From NCBI RefSeq assembly GCF_028858725.1, contig NC_084760.1, positions 78,560,367 through 78,624,366 on the forward strand: 64,000 nt of DNA, read 5' to 3'. Source of the stretch: Colius striatus. Its lineage: Eukaryota; Chordata; Aves; Coliiformes; Coliidae. A program made the position numbers and the translations under genes. This document shows, in pieces, positions 1-11,065 of this stretch. The stretch's first letter is position 1; the number at the start of each line of letters is the position of its first letter. The notes below the pieces were generated by a model that had not been told where the DNA came from, did not search any database, and worked only from the letters and a program-made list of their open reading frames with translations.

Positions 1-832
1 TAAAGTAATTCCACAGTTATTCCGTGATTATGTGTTTTCTCAAACCTTTTTCTTCCCATCCCGGTCCCTCGCTGGCTCTGGTGGCAGATTGCTCCTCACA
101 TGTGTGCTAGCATGCCTGAGGGATCTCGGTGCTGCCCTCTCAGCACGAGTTTCCATTGCACAACTGGCTGACCAGACGCAGCCCTGTACGTGGAGCTACA
201 GGCAGGCTTGCCCAGGACCAGGCCACCCCTCCTTTTGCTGCTGGAGCTATTCCTTCATGAGCCTGATGCTGACCTGGGTGGTTTCTGCTGTTTCTGAACT
301 CAAGCTCTCATCTCATTCGGGTGTGTCATTCGGTGGAAACATTTTGTAAATGCAAATAAAGAGAAACAAATCTATTCAATACCTCGGTCTTGAGAATGCA
401 AAACAAGTAGCAGGAGAAGCCCAGACGGGGAGGTTTCAGGGCTGCTGCCACTGCTTAGGAAGCCCCTGGCACAAGCATGAATAAGTGGGGAGGGAGCTAC
501 AGAGACCTGCGCGAGGCTGGGACTGAACCCCCTGGCAGCCCTCGTGTGCCCAGCCGACACAGCCTCGAACTCCATCCTTTCTGATCTCTAAGGGCGTGGC
601 GTGGCACAGGCAGAGGGCCCGTCTGTATCCATCGGGCAGAGCCAGGCAGCAGCAGGAATATGGCAAACAAATCCCTTGTGAACGCCAGGAAACGGTTTTT
701 ACTCTTCAACTCTGTCAATATGATCTAGCTCTGTCTGTCTCTCTATATATGTACAAACAGTATATCACAATGTTGCCTTTTTTGTTGGAAATATCAAAGT
801 ACAAAGATTGTAAACCAAATCGGTGTAATAAA
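1..832 (+). other. Probable 3' UTR of a plus-strand gene entering from the left
   Basis: No recognisable coding exon is present here, and the open frames are short and resemble nothing. Two plus-strand AATAAA hexamers occur, at 355-360 and 827-832. The AT-rich stretch before the second one reads like the end of a vertebrate 3' UTR. In mammals TCTE1 is followed by the convergent gene TMEM151B, so the tail of TMEM151B is the natural candidate. That assignment rests on remembered synteny, not on coding sequence seen here. Confidence 0.35.
827..832 (+). terminator. Candidate polyadenylation signal AATAAA
   Basis: A canonical AATAAA lies at the end of an AT-rich segment and is followed by a GT-rich stretch around 850-880 (gaggtggctg, gtgggtctgtg) typical of a downstream element. 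It would end a plus-strand transcript converging on TCTE1. A weaker alternative lies at 355-360. Confidence 0.4.
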
Positions 833-1322
833 AGTTTCAGATGATTCACTGAGGTGGCTGCCAGCGGTGGGTCTGTGAGCACTGGTGCTGGGAGGCGGGT
901 GAAGCCCCTGCGTTGCTTGGAGGGCGGGAGGGGATGGAGGTCAGCCCACTTTAATTCCCGGCTGACCCCTCCTGAGGGGGCAGGGTGGTCAGAGGGCTGA
1001 GGCAATCAGCAGTGTCCCATCCTGCCCTCAGGTGGCCACAGCCTGTGAGGCAGAAGGAAGCTGCTCCGTTTTCCTCCAAGCCCAAGGAAGCTGCTCTGTT
1101 TTCAACTCTGTGGGCCGTGTGTGGGCCAGCAGTCTTGCAGGGACCCCTCTAGCTTGAAGTTACATGAAAGGCAGGTTTTCTTTTTGACAGCTGTGCACAG
1201 AAGAGCACTACTAGTTAAGGTAAGCATCTGGTTGGTAAGAATTCACCTGTTGACAAAGCAGGCAAGCACTGATCAAAAGCGTAGCAACCCAAAGCAGGAA
1301 ACCACAGTGGAGAGACCTATCA

Positions 1323-1328
1323 TTTATT
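1323..1328 (-). terminator. Candidate polyadenylation signal of TCTE1
   Basis: The plus-strand TTTATT reads AATAAA on the minus strand, about 580 bases beyond the TCTE1 stop codon at 1909-1911. It is the first canonical hexamer I noticed downstream on that strand, so a 3' UTR of about 0.6 kb is inferred. Confidence 0.4.
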
Positions 1329-1908
1329 GAATTTCTTTACTTTTCACCACCCATATCTGAAACTCCAGACAGTTTTGCTATAAAAAACAATAAGCCCTTG
1401 AGTAGAGCAAGAGCCAGAAAAGAACCTGCCAAGGGAGTAGAAACAATATTCCCTCTGCATCTTGTGTCCTCCTCAGCAGAAAGCCTAAAATAGCTGCTTG
1501 CCCTAAAGGTTAGGTCTGCACTAGACCATGTAGATGGTGGAGACTTCACCTTAGCTGCTTTACAGGTGGAACAACATCCAGTTTCCTGAATTCAGCTTGC
1601 TGCTGGAGCATGTAAAAAACACCACAAGAGGTGGGATTTAGCCTCGAGTACAGTGAGAGAGAGGGATCAAGAGGCAGATTCCTTCAGTGATACCACTAGA
1701 GACCCTTGAGGTCTGGTGTCTGTCTCATACTAAGTTGTAGGCTGGGTCACGAGGCTCTGGGAAAGGCTGCAGTCACAGCCGCAAGTTGAGTGTTCCTCAG
1801 AAATACAAATTAAAAAGAGCCTCTGAAGTAAAGTATCTCCAACGCTGCAGCTGCAAAGCTCCTTACTCTGGAGTATTTTCTTCAGAGTGGTTTGGCAGGG
1901 GGTTGCTG

Positions 1909-4900
1909 CTAAAATGCCAGCCTCGCCGCTTCCCGGTTGGCCCACACTGTTTGGTGGATGAGGTATTCGGTCTCCTGGCCCACCTCTGCCAGGCGGACAT
2001 CGAGCTCAGTCAAAGCCTTGTTATCCACCAGCCCTTCCAGCAGCTGCTTCCCACCATCCTGCAAAGGAGCGACAAGAAGGAGATACAAAAGAGAAGTGGC
2101 TTGCTCCCTTTCCCTTCTCCCCAGGGCCACTTCTGCTGGCAGCAGCAGGTAGCCCATGAGATGGTGCCAAAAGGGACGAAGGCCTTCACTCAAGCTCGAA
2201 ATGCTGCTGACAGGAGAAGTACACAAGGAAGGAGTGTAACCTTATGCAGTGCTGTGATATGACACATGCTAATGACTCCCTCTGGGTACCGTGTCAGGAG
2301 TCCTCAAGCTCAGGCTGGTTAATAGTGTGGCTGGTGATGATAACCTGAGAGGAGTCTCTGCTCTCCCTTGTCCCCAGTCCCCAGCTCACTGCTGCCAGGG
2401 CACAAATGGCAGCATGATAATTAGTGCACTGCATCTCTTCTCAGCAGCAGCAAGACCCCCAGTGTTGGCAGTCTCCTGCTGGGATGCCATTTCCCAGCCT
2501 GGGCTGGCTTTCCTGAGGGGAACATCTCATACAACTGAAATCCAGCCTGCTTGGGACAGAAAATGTGATGTAGATAGCCTTAGGGAGGCAGCTCACTTTG
2601 GAGCATTTCCCTTTCTTACCCGAAGCACTGTCATTAGAGACGTGACAATTTGACTTTCTTTTTCTCTGACAGATACTCTCTTTTAGGTACCAAATGCACC
2701 TCCTGCCCGCACCTCCTCCATCCAGGCAGTCCCCTCATCTCAGCACCCTGCTGCTTAGACCTTTTGTCAAAAAGGATGAACCAAAAAGGACCGGAAAGGA
2801 GTCTCCCTTTTAATGGGAGGTCTGAATTTGATGCACCTCTAGGAAGGACCCCCATTTCCCCAAAGGTAATACCAGCAGCCCACTTGTCGGGCTGCCACGG
2901 AGCTTTACAAATGGGTAACAGGAGAGCTCATCAGAAGGAAGATGCTAAGCGTAGAGATTATTATTTACTAAGCAAAAATGCTTCTATCCATTCCAACCTT
3001 TGCCCCTTTGTATCATTAAACTCAAATGGTTTTCCATGTCCAGGATCATAAAACTCAGAACTCACAAGAGGTTTTTCTGCCATCAAATCCTTTTAAAACC
3101 ATTGTCAAACACATTGATGCCAATATTCCTGCCAGCAGGGACAGCTGGTCTTGCTGTCTCTTTATTGTGACAGTAAGAAAAATTGAGGCAGTGCAGAAAG
3201 TTTAAAAGCCATCATGATTACATTTGGCTGTCTAGTCTCAGATTTCTAAAGCTCTTTTTAGTCAGCAGAAGAGAAGCATTCTGGTTTGTGGGCATGTTTC
3301 ATACTGCAGCTCTTAGGAATGCAGTAAGATCTGTGGATTTTCCTCTGCCTGGAAAATGTAAGCCTGTGGTTTAGGTGCCACTTACAAGCATCCAGACGTG
3401 ACACTTTTGACCTGCCGCGCCTCTCCTTGGCTGCAGGGTAAGCTGAAGGAGTTTCACAATCAAGCCTATTTTCTATCAGTCTCCTCTAAGCATGTGCCGG
3501 ACAGGAGAGATTTTGGGAAGGGTGACACTATCTGTGTGCTGCTGAGTGACAGATGGCACAGCAAGCACAGAGGATATGCAGAAGGCCCTCACGAGTCTCA
3601 TGCCACTTATCATTATTATCTACTCACATATGTGTGAGTGGCTGTGATTTTTCCCACAACTACTCCCCAGTTTTCACTTTCCTGGGGGAAAAATCCCTGT
3701 CTGCCCAAAAGCCCAAAGCCTGGAAGCCAGATTCAGCCCTGTGAAGAGAGATAGATGCAGAGAGTGAGATAAATGTGTGTGAGTGAACAGCAGACATCCT
3801 TCCCCTTCCTGCCTCCTCTTCCTGTAGTCTGCCAGAGCCTCCTCCCTGCTCCCGACTGATGGTTATCTATCACAGTGAGACTGCAAAGTGAGGGATGCGT
3901 TTGCTTCTGCAGCTTTGAGGCAGGGCAGGCTTAGTGTGTCTTTGCAAGGCCACCATGCTGGCTCACATACTGCAGCGAGAAGGGATTGTCTCTTACCGGT
4001 CCCAGGTGGTTGCAGGAGAAGTTGATGCTCGTCAGGGTGGTGTTCTGAGCCAGGACCTGGGAGAAGCATGTGGCGGTTGGCTCTGACAGGTGATTACTTC
4101 CCAAATGGATGGACTTGAGGGTAGTGTTGGTCAGCAGGGCACGGCCAATCGCCTCACCGCCTCTGTCCCCCACGCAGTTGAGGCGCAGGTTCAGGGATGT
4201 CAGGGTAGAATTCTCAGCCAGGGCTCGGGCCAGAGCCTGAGCCCCCACGTGACAGATCTGGTTGTTACACAGGTCCAAGGCTTCTAATCTGCTGCGATTG
4301 ATCAACTTGCCAACAGCCTGTGCCCCCTCGTCCCCGACAAGATTGTGGGACAAGTCAAGCTCCACCAAGCAGGGGTGATCCAGCAAATTACGGACCAGCA
4401 GCCTGGTCTTGTTGTCATCTACTTTACTTCGTGTCAGCTTGAAGACCTAGGGGGATAAAGGACAGGGATGCTAAAACAGCCAGCACTTTGCATTGAGCTT
4501 CCTATAAGACCTCAAGGGAGCTAAGCCTGCAGGCAGGGCACGCCACTGACATTCCCTGCCTATTCTAGAGAAAAACGTTTAGTCTCCTGGAAATGCCTGC
4601 TCCTCTCCTCTGACGCCATGAGATCTCTGAGGGTTAAATAAAATGAGATAAAGCTGCCTAAATGTCTGCGGAGAGTAACAACAGAACTCACCCCAGATCA
4701 GAGTGGAGCACTGTCTGAATGAGCATGTGCATCAGTGGCAACCACAGTGCCAAGTCCCACGTGGCTGGTGCCCCTTAACAGCCACAGGAGAGGTAACTTC
4801 TCCTTTGGAAGCCAAGCAGAAAAATGTTTTCCAAAGGATGCCAATCTGTGAGGAGAATGTTCAGCCAGCTCTCTCTGCCTGCACTCTGGATAGCAGTGCC

Positions 4901-7900
4901 CACTGATGTTTTAGGGGGGCTGAGGATCTGCACTGCAATTGCTGCAGAGCTGAAGATGGTGTTAGTGACCAGAAGGAAAACCCCTTATAGCTCTAAGGCA
5001 AATGTGAGTCTTTCCCTTGCTCCTCTGGGGCACACTGGCACGTATTTACTGCCAAAAACTCTTTCTGGGCTTCTCCTCTCCTTCCTTCTCGAACTATGTG
5101 AGGAGTTAAAACAGGAGTGTTGCTTTCTCTTGTGCTACAGGGAACATGTTTTGTGGGGAAAAGTATTTTTCTCACCGACTCTCTGACAACCTGTTCTAAC
5201 GAGGACATATGCAAAACAAGACATTCAGCACCGGGCCAGCAAGTTGGCGTCTCTGCACTCTGCCAGACTGCAACTTGTGAAAGGAAGGGTGCTGCCAGCG
5301 AACAAAATTGTTCCCTAGGTTTCTAACCCCAGGCAATTTGAAGATCTAGCTGAGGAAAGAAGGTGCAGTTTGGGATACGTTACTTTCAAGTTGTGGCACA
5401 TCTTCAGGGCCACAGCCAGATTGTGACAGTCCTGGTGGGTGAAGTTAAAGAGGTTCCACTCAAAGTTCATGCCGCAGTCCTTCACGCCATAAGTGAGATG
5501 AAGTTCTTCAAGGTGAGGGAGAGCAGTAATGAGGACTCCCAAGTCGTAGTGATGCATGGAGGCCTTGCTGAACCCCAAATCACTTCCTGTATCAGAGAGG
5601 TCATCCCTGTCCTCCTTTTGATCCATCTGCACAGGTGGCAGGAACTGATCAAGCTCCAGTTTCCGCACATAGTCTTTGCAGAGCGGGATGAGCTCTAGGA
5701 CCTCGTTGGGGTCTGTGGTGTTGGGGATGAAACGTTTCAGGATGTTCTCCAGGTGACATTCAAAGAACATCCGTTTCCAGCTGTCTCCATAGTTCGAGGT
5801 GTCACACACTTGCCAGCGCTCCATGCAGCACCTCTTCCAGTAGTCCTCATCACTTATTAGGTTGGCAGTCACAGCAAGCGGGAGGCCAGTGGAGAGCCTG
5901 TCCAGCACCTTCCTTTGATGCTCAGGAAGAAGACGGTCTAAAATAGGGCTCTCTGGAGGAGATGAAGAGAAGGAGAGGTTGGTTTAGGCTGTAGGAACCA
6001 TGGCTAGCACTGTGGTTCTGCCTGGGCCACCAACTGTCTGCCCCTGCCCTCCCCTCCCCTCTGCTGATACTGGCTCTCTCCTCCATTGCCAGCAGCTGGT
6101 GCATGGAGCTAAGCAAGCAGAAAATGTGTAGGATTCCTCTCCCACATTTCTGTGTAGGATTTCTAACTTTTACAATAAAACACTAGCGTAATTTGGTTTA
6201 CTCCTATAATATTTGGGAACTGCATCAGAAACTTAGCTCTCAGTTTAAATTCAGTTTGAATACAGTTTATATTGAGAGCAGGACTTCTGCTCCCAGGAGA
6301 GCAAAATCAGCCTTGCAGCGACAGGAGAGCTTGGCTTGAACTCTCTCCCTTTGGTTTCTAAGCATATTGCAGGATGATATTTGAGAACAACTGTCTGTGT
6401 GCTCTTCAGGCAAGTACTCATGCCTTTTTATCTTAACTCAGATGTCTGTCTTACCCCAAATTGATTCCTGTTCCTTTCCACTGAGACACACTCTTAGCCT
6501 TTAGATCCATCTTGTCGAAATAAAAGTTCTCTTCTCCTAGGACCTTTCTCCCCCTGCTTACTTTCCCCAGTGTGGGTGCCAGGTGTCCACAAAGTCATTC
6601 TATCACTCCCCCTTGTAAACTGGACAGGGGAGAGAGAAATATGCTGAGAGGTTTGTGAGTCAAGATAGGACAGGGAGATCACTCAGCAATCAGCACCACG
6701 GGCAAAACAGACACAACTTTGGGAGAAATGGTTTGACTTATTAATGAACAATCAGAACAGAGCAGGGAGAATGAGAAATAAAACCAAATCTTAAAAACAC
6801 CTCCCCCCACCCCTTCCTCTTCCCAGGACCCTACCTCCTTCCCCCCTAGAGGCACAGAGGATGGGGGATGGGGGTTGTGGTCAGTTCATTACAGATGGAC
6901 TTTGCCGCTGCTTCTTCTTAGGGGGAGGCCTCCTCACACTTCCCACTGCTACACTGTGGGATCCTTCCCATGGGAAACAGTCCCTCATGAACTTCTCCAA
7001 CGTGGGTCCTTCCCCTGGGCTGTAGCTCCTCCTGAACTGCTCCAGCATGGGGCCTCCCAGCAGCTCCTCACACCCTGCCCCAATGTGGGTCATCCACCAG
7101 GAGAACAGTCCTTCAGGTACCAACTGCTCCAGCCTGAATCCCTCACAGGATCACAAGTCCTGACAGCAAACCTGCTCTGGTGTGGGCTCCTCTGTCCCCA
7201 CAGGCTCCCAGGTCCTGCCAGGAACTTGCTACAGCGTGGGCTTCCAACAGAGTCACAGCCTTCTTCAGGCATCCACCTGCTCCAGCGTGGGGTCCTCCAC
7301 GGGCTGCAAGTGGATCTCTTCTCCCCTGGGGCCTCCCTGGACTGCAGGGGCACAGCTGCCTCACCATTGTCCTCACCACAGTTCATGGGGCAGTCTTTCA
7401 GGGCTTAAGCACCCTCCTCCCCTCCTTCTCCACTGACCTTTGTGTCTGCAGAGATGTTTTCACATTCTCACTCCCTGTTGCTGCCACAGTTTAGCAACTG
7501 CTCAGCAACTTCTCCTCCAATACGTTATTCACAGAGGTGTTACCTCCATCACTAATTGGCCAGGCCTGGGTCAGCTGCAGGGTCCATCTTAGAATTGACT
7601 GGCATTACCCATCAGCTACAGTGGAAGCTTTTGGCAGATCTTTGTTTAAAGAAGCCACTCCTGTAGTCCCCTGCTACCAAAACCTAGCTCAGGCAAAACC
7701 ACTACACCAATGCTCACCCTAAATGTCAGCTGGCTTCCATCTGGTGGAAGCTCTTTGTGGTAAGAAACACCAGTGATTAGCCTCGAGTACCGAAGACCTA
7801 AGGATTGCCAAAGGGCAGGGAGAGCTTAATTGCCGCTTAAGGTCCAGGACAAAACAGACCAGGCTACTCGGCTTGGGGAAGGAAACAAACAATAATTTAA

Positions 7901-10900
7901 TGCAACACCAACTAAAGCATAACCATAAAACTCCAAAACATAACAAATATAACACAACACAGAGTGGTGCAACAATGAAGACTCCGATCAGCCCTTTAAG
8001 ACCAGCTTCTCCCCGCCCCTCCCCTCTTCCCGGGCTCAGAGCCCTGATCCTGGTGTTTTAACCTCCTCCCCTCCTGAATGGCCCAGGGGGGCAGGGAGTG
8101 GGGGTTTCAGTTGGTCTATTCCTGATAGCTTTCTGCCATTTGCCTCTCCTCAGCGTAGGTGGGCTCCGCACCAGTCCTCCCTGCTCCTCCGCAGGGTACC
8201 TCACACGCACAGCAGCCCTGCACGGGCTGCTCCAACATGCATTTATCCCAAAGGCTGCAGCTCCTCTCTGCCTCTCGTGTGGGGCTGCTCTGCAGCGCAC
8301 AGGCTCTCCAGCACGGCCTGCGCCATGGCTGCCTCCCCACATAGTCCCTCGCCCTCACACAGACTACACTCACATGGAGCTGCTGGTGGCTCTCAGTCCT
8401 GCCATGGCCCTGCATGGGTTGCAGGGGTACAGCCTGCATTCTCACCACGGCTTGCAGAGGGGTCTCTGGTCTAGCGCTCCTCCTTCCTTCCTTCTCTGAC
8501 TGCGGGGTCCGCGTGGTTGCCTCCATCTTGTGTCACTCTTACACCTCCTCCCAGCACTTCAAATTCCTGTCCCTAAATAGTGATGGCAGAGGCGCCAGAT
8601 TGGCCCAGCGGGGCCAGAGGTGGGTCTGAACCCAAGAGCCGGGGGAGAGTCCAAAAACTCTTTACCAGGTCTTCACTGCAACCCACTCCCCCTGTTACCG
8701 AGCTAAACCGTGGCAACCAGAGAAAAGACGCGAGTACTCAAACCATGAATGCCTGCTGACCTGTACACAGTAATATGGAGTAACAGAAATCATCATGGAG
8801 AAGCTTATCTTTGCACAGGAAATCAGATATTGAGACACAAAGTCAGGTTAGCTTTATATTTCCTCTGTCTCTGTGGTATTACCTTCCTATGAATACCAAG
8901 AGTTTTACCACAGCCTCTTCCTGGAGTCTATTCTCCCACGTCCTACAGCTGGCATAGCAGTGACCTTCTCTGTAAAGTCTCACCACACAAGCAGAGGTGG
9001 GACACAACTGGGATAGCTTCATTTGGCTGATTCCCCAGAAGGCTGTGCTGTCATTCAGTGGGATCTTGACTGACTTGAGAGTTGGGCAGAGAGGAACCTC
9101 ATGAGGTTCAATAAGGACAAGTGCAGAATCGTGCACCTGGGGAGGAACAACCCCATGCACCAGTACAGGCTGGGGGTCGAACTGCTGGAGAGCAGCTCTG
9201 CAGAGAGACCTGGGAGTCCTGGTTGATAATAAGCTAAACATGAGCCAGCAATGTGCCCTCGTGGCCAAGAGGGCCAATGGCATCCTGGGACGCATCAAGC
9301 AGAGTGTGGCCAGCAGGTCAAGGGAGGTTCTTCCCCCCCTCTCCTCTGCCCTGGTGAGGCCTCATCTGGAGTACTGTGTCTAGTTCAGGGCTCCCCAGCT
9401 CAAGAGGGACAGGGAACTTCTGGAGAGAGTCCAGCACAGGACCACCAAGATGATCAGGGGACTGGAACATCTTTCATATGAGGAAAGGCTGCGGGAACTG
9501 GGGCTGTTTAGTTTAGAAAAGAGGAGATTGAGGGAATATCATATTAACATTTACAAATATATAAGTGGTCGGTGTTGGGAGGTTGGGACATCCCTTTTTT
9601 CGGTGGTGTCTAGGATCAGGACAAGGGTTAATGGGATGAAGCTGGAACACAAAAACTTCCATTTAAACATAAGGAAAAACTATTTTCCTGTGAGGGTGAC
9701 GGAGCCCTGGCACAGGCTGCCCTGGGAGGGTGTGGAGTCTCCTTCCTTGGAGGTCTTCAAGAGCTGCCTAGACACGTTCCTGTGTGACCTTATGTTATTG
9801 GACCTGCTTCTGCAGAGGTCTTGGACCAGATGATCTCTAAAAATCCCTTCCAACCCCTAACATTCTATGATTCTATGATTTGGGCTCACCCAGGCCGCAG
9901 CAGTGGGCAAGATGCAGCCACATGGCTCAGGGTACCCAAGACACCAAGCACATTGCTTGTATGTGCACACAGTGTAGGGTCCAGTTCAACTGGCATCAGA
10001 CGGACGGACTGACCAGGCTGACAGGACTGAAAGGGTGTTCCCATCAGTACCACCAGCTTCTTCCTTAAGGCAGCAACCAAGCTCCTCTGTACTGTTTTAC
10101 AATCTCAGTGTGGACAGAGTCTTAGACTTGTCTTTGGTCTTTGCTGTCACTTCACTGAGTTGGACAAAAAGATAGGTAGGCCCTTCCTTTCCCCTTCCCA
10201 GTCAGTTCCCAGATGAGACATGCTTTTTCTGTTTTGCTATGTTTCAACAGTCCACCTGCTTCAAAAGCACATTCCTTGCCTGAGGATATGACTTGTTACA
10301 TCACCACCAGAAGCCACGGGGAAGGCTCGAGACTGTGAGTACTGTGAGTACAATACATATCCTGAGACAGTAGCTTCTCTGAGCAGGGAGCAGCTCGCCA
10401 TCTTTTTGCACAGCACTCAGCACAATGGGGCTCCATCCTGGAGCACTACTGTAACCCAGGCATGAATCAGAAGGAAACAGCCACTCCATGGCCCTGGCAC
10501 TGGCTGAGGTATGTGAGCCCAGCAGAGTACAGAAGGAAGAAAATCGTGTAAGACAAGATTAGGGCCGAGCCACATCCTGGGTAGGAGCCCAGAGGACTAC
10601 AGCCATCCCTGGAGTGTGCAAGAATGTACTTAGCAACTCAGCTGTTTAACTGGCTGCCTGAGGGGATATTTCTCCCCATCTATGACTTTGGCAGGGCTGG
10701 GTACCAGGCTCAGCCTTTCAGATGTATCTGCCTGCCTTGAAACCTCTGCTCTCCGGGCCTGATGCTCACTCTCTCCTTGAGCCTGACGCTCTCTCCCCAC
10801 ATATCCCAGAGGAAAGGCGTTCCTGCTTACCTTCAAAATGGTGAACGATGTGCTGGAGGCAGAGCTCGGTGAGGTGGGGCACGGTGATGAGGGACCACTC

Positions 10901-10987
10901 GGGATCCTCAATGACACGGTGTGGACAGTACAAGTCAGCAGTGAGGCTGGCCTGGGATGTATATGGCAGAGGAGCTGGCTGCTGCAT
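1909..10987 (-). CDS. TCTE1: TCTE1 / DRC5, nexin-dynein regulatory complex LRR protein (4 coding exons)
   Basis: TCTE1 (DRC5) is a subunit of the nexin-dynein regulatory complex of motile cilia and sperm flagella. Coding exons, in transcript order on the minus strand, are 10987-10831, 5952-5384, 4446-3997 and 2058-1909 (stop TAG at 1911-1909). All have AG/GT borders and matching phases, giving 441 residues. Exon 1 carries the conserved EDPEWSL and LTELC segments. Exon 2 carries [26 protein letters not shown] and [11 protein letters not shown], which I recognise from mammalian TCTE1. Exons 3 and 4 encode about six 28-residue ribonuclease-inhibitor-type leucine-rich repeats (LxxLDLSxN patterns, residues ~255-425). 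The start is the least certain part: the ATG at 10987 is the first in-frame Met in its exon, but the frame stays open upstream to the acceptor at 11065. An earlier exon could therefore add residues; human TCTE1 is about 500 aa, with most of the excess at the N-terminus. The intron 5953-10830 is repeat-rich. AARS2 lies upstream on the same strand, as in mammals. Confidence 0.93.
6555..7706 (-). mobile_element. Endogenous retrovirus LTR-like element, copy 1 (in TCTE1 intron)
   Basis: On the minus strand the segment begins TGTAGTGG and shows the layout of a long avian ERV LTR that I recognise from other bird genomes. It has a GC-rich region of irregular ~50-70 base modules of the type 'ctccagcgtggg...cacgggctgca', then an AT-rich stretch with a degenerate polyadenylation motif near 6735-6760. 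A segment with 'gcaaaacagacacaact' follows, resembling the R/U5 part. No internal gag, pol or env coding sequence is visible beside it, so it is probably a solo LTR. The family name and exact ends need a repeat-library search. The open frames crossing it are low-complexity by-products. Confidence 0.55.
7775..8725 (-). mobile_element. Endogenous retrovirus LTR-like element, copy 2 (diverged, same orientation)
   Basis: About 70 bases after the first element, a second segment repeats the same order of parts: 'ggacaaaacagacc' with AT-rich DNA (7850-7975), a pyrimidine-rich block (8010-8100), GC-rich 'gggctgca'-type modules (8150-8470) and an end with 'ctgttaccgagctaaaccg' like the end of copy 1. 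The two are clearly related in layout but diverged in sequence, so they are probably two insertions or two subfamilies rather than one recent tandem duplication. No retroviral coding region lies between them. Confidence 0.5.
9038..9880 (+). mobile_element. CR1 LINE, 5'-truncated 3' end (~0.84 kb)
   Basis: A long CR1 3' end in TCTE1's large intron. It carries the characteristic runs around 'gagttgggcagagagg', 'atgagccagcaatgtgccc', 'ctggtgaggcctcatctgg' and 'ttggaccagatgatctct', and ends in repeated 'attctatgatt'. Broken frames at 9251-9833 match the C-terminal end of the CR1 reverse-transcriptase ORF (for example [17 protein letters not shown]). Stops and frame changes show it is dead. Confidence 0.92.
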
Positions 10988-11065
10988 CCTGCTCAGCACC
11001 CACTTCTTTTTCAGGAGAAGCAGAATTGCTTGGGAGTCATCACCACGTTTTCCATCTGGGCTGCC

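Noticed and set aside
5363-5698. Plus-strand 111-codon frame
   Set aside because: It is the antisense shadow of TCTE1 exon 2, whose minus-strand frame carries the conserved protein.
6875-7494. Overlapping frames of up to 177 codons with repeated 'LLQRG' type peptides
   Set aside because: They come from the repeated modules of the LTR-like element, not from a gene.
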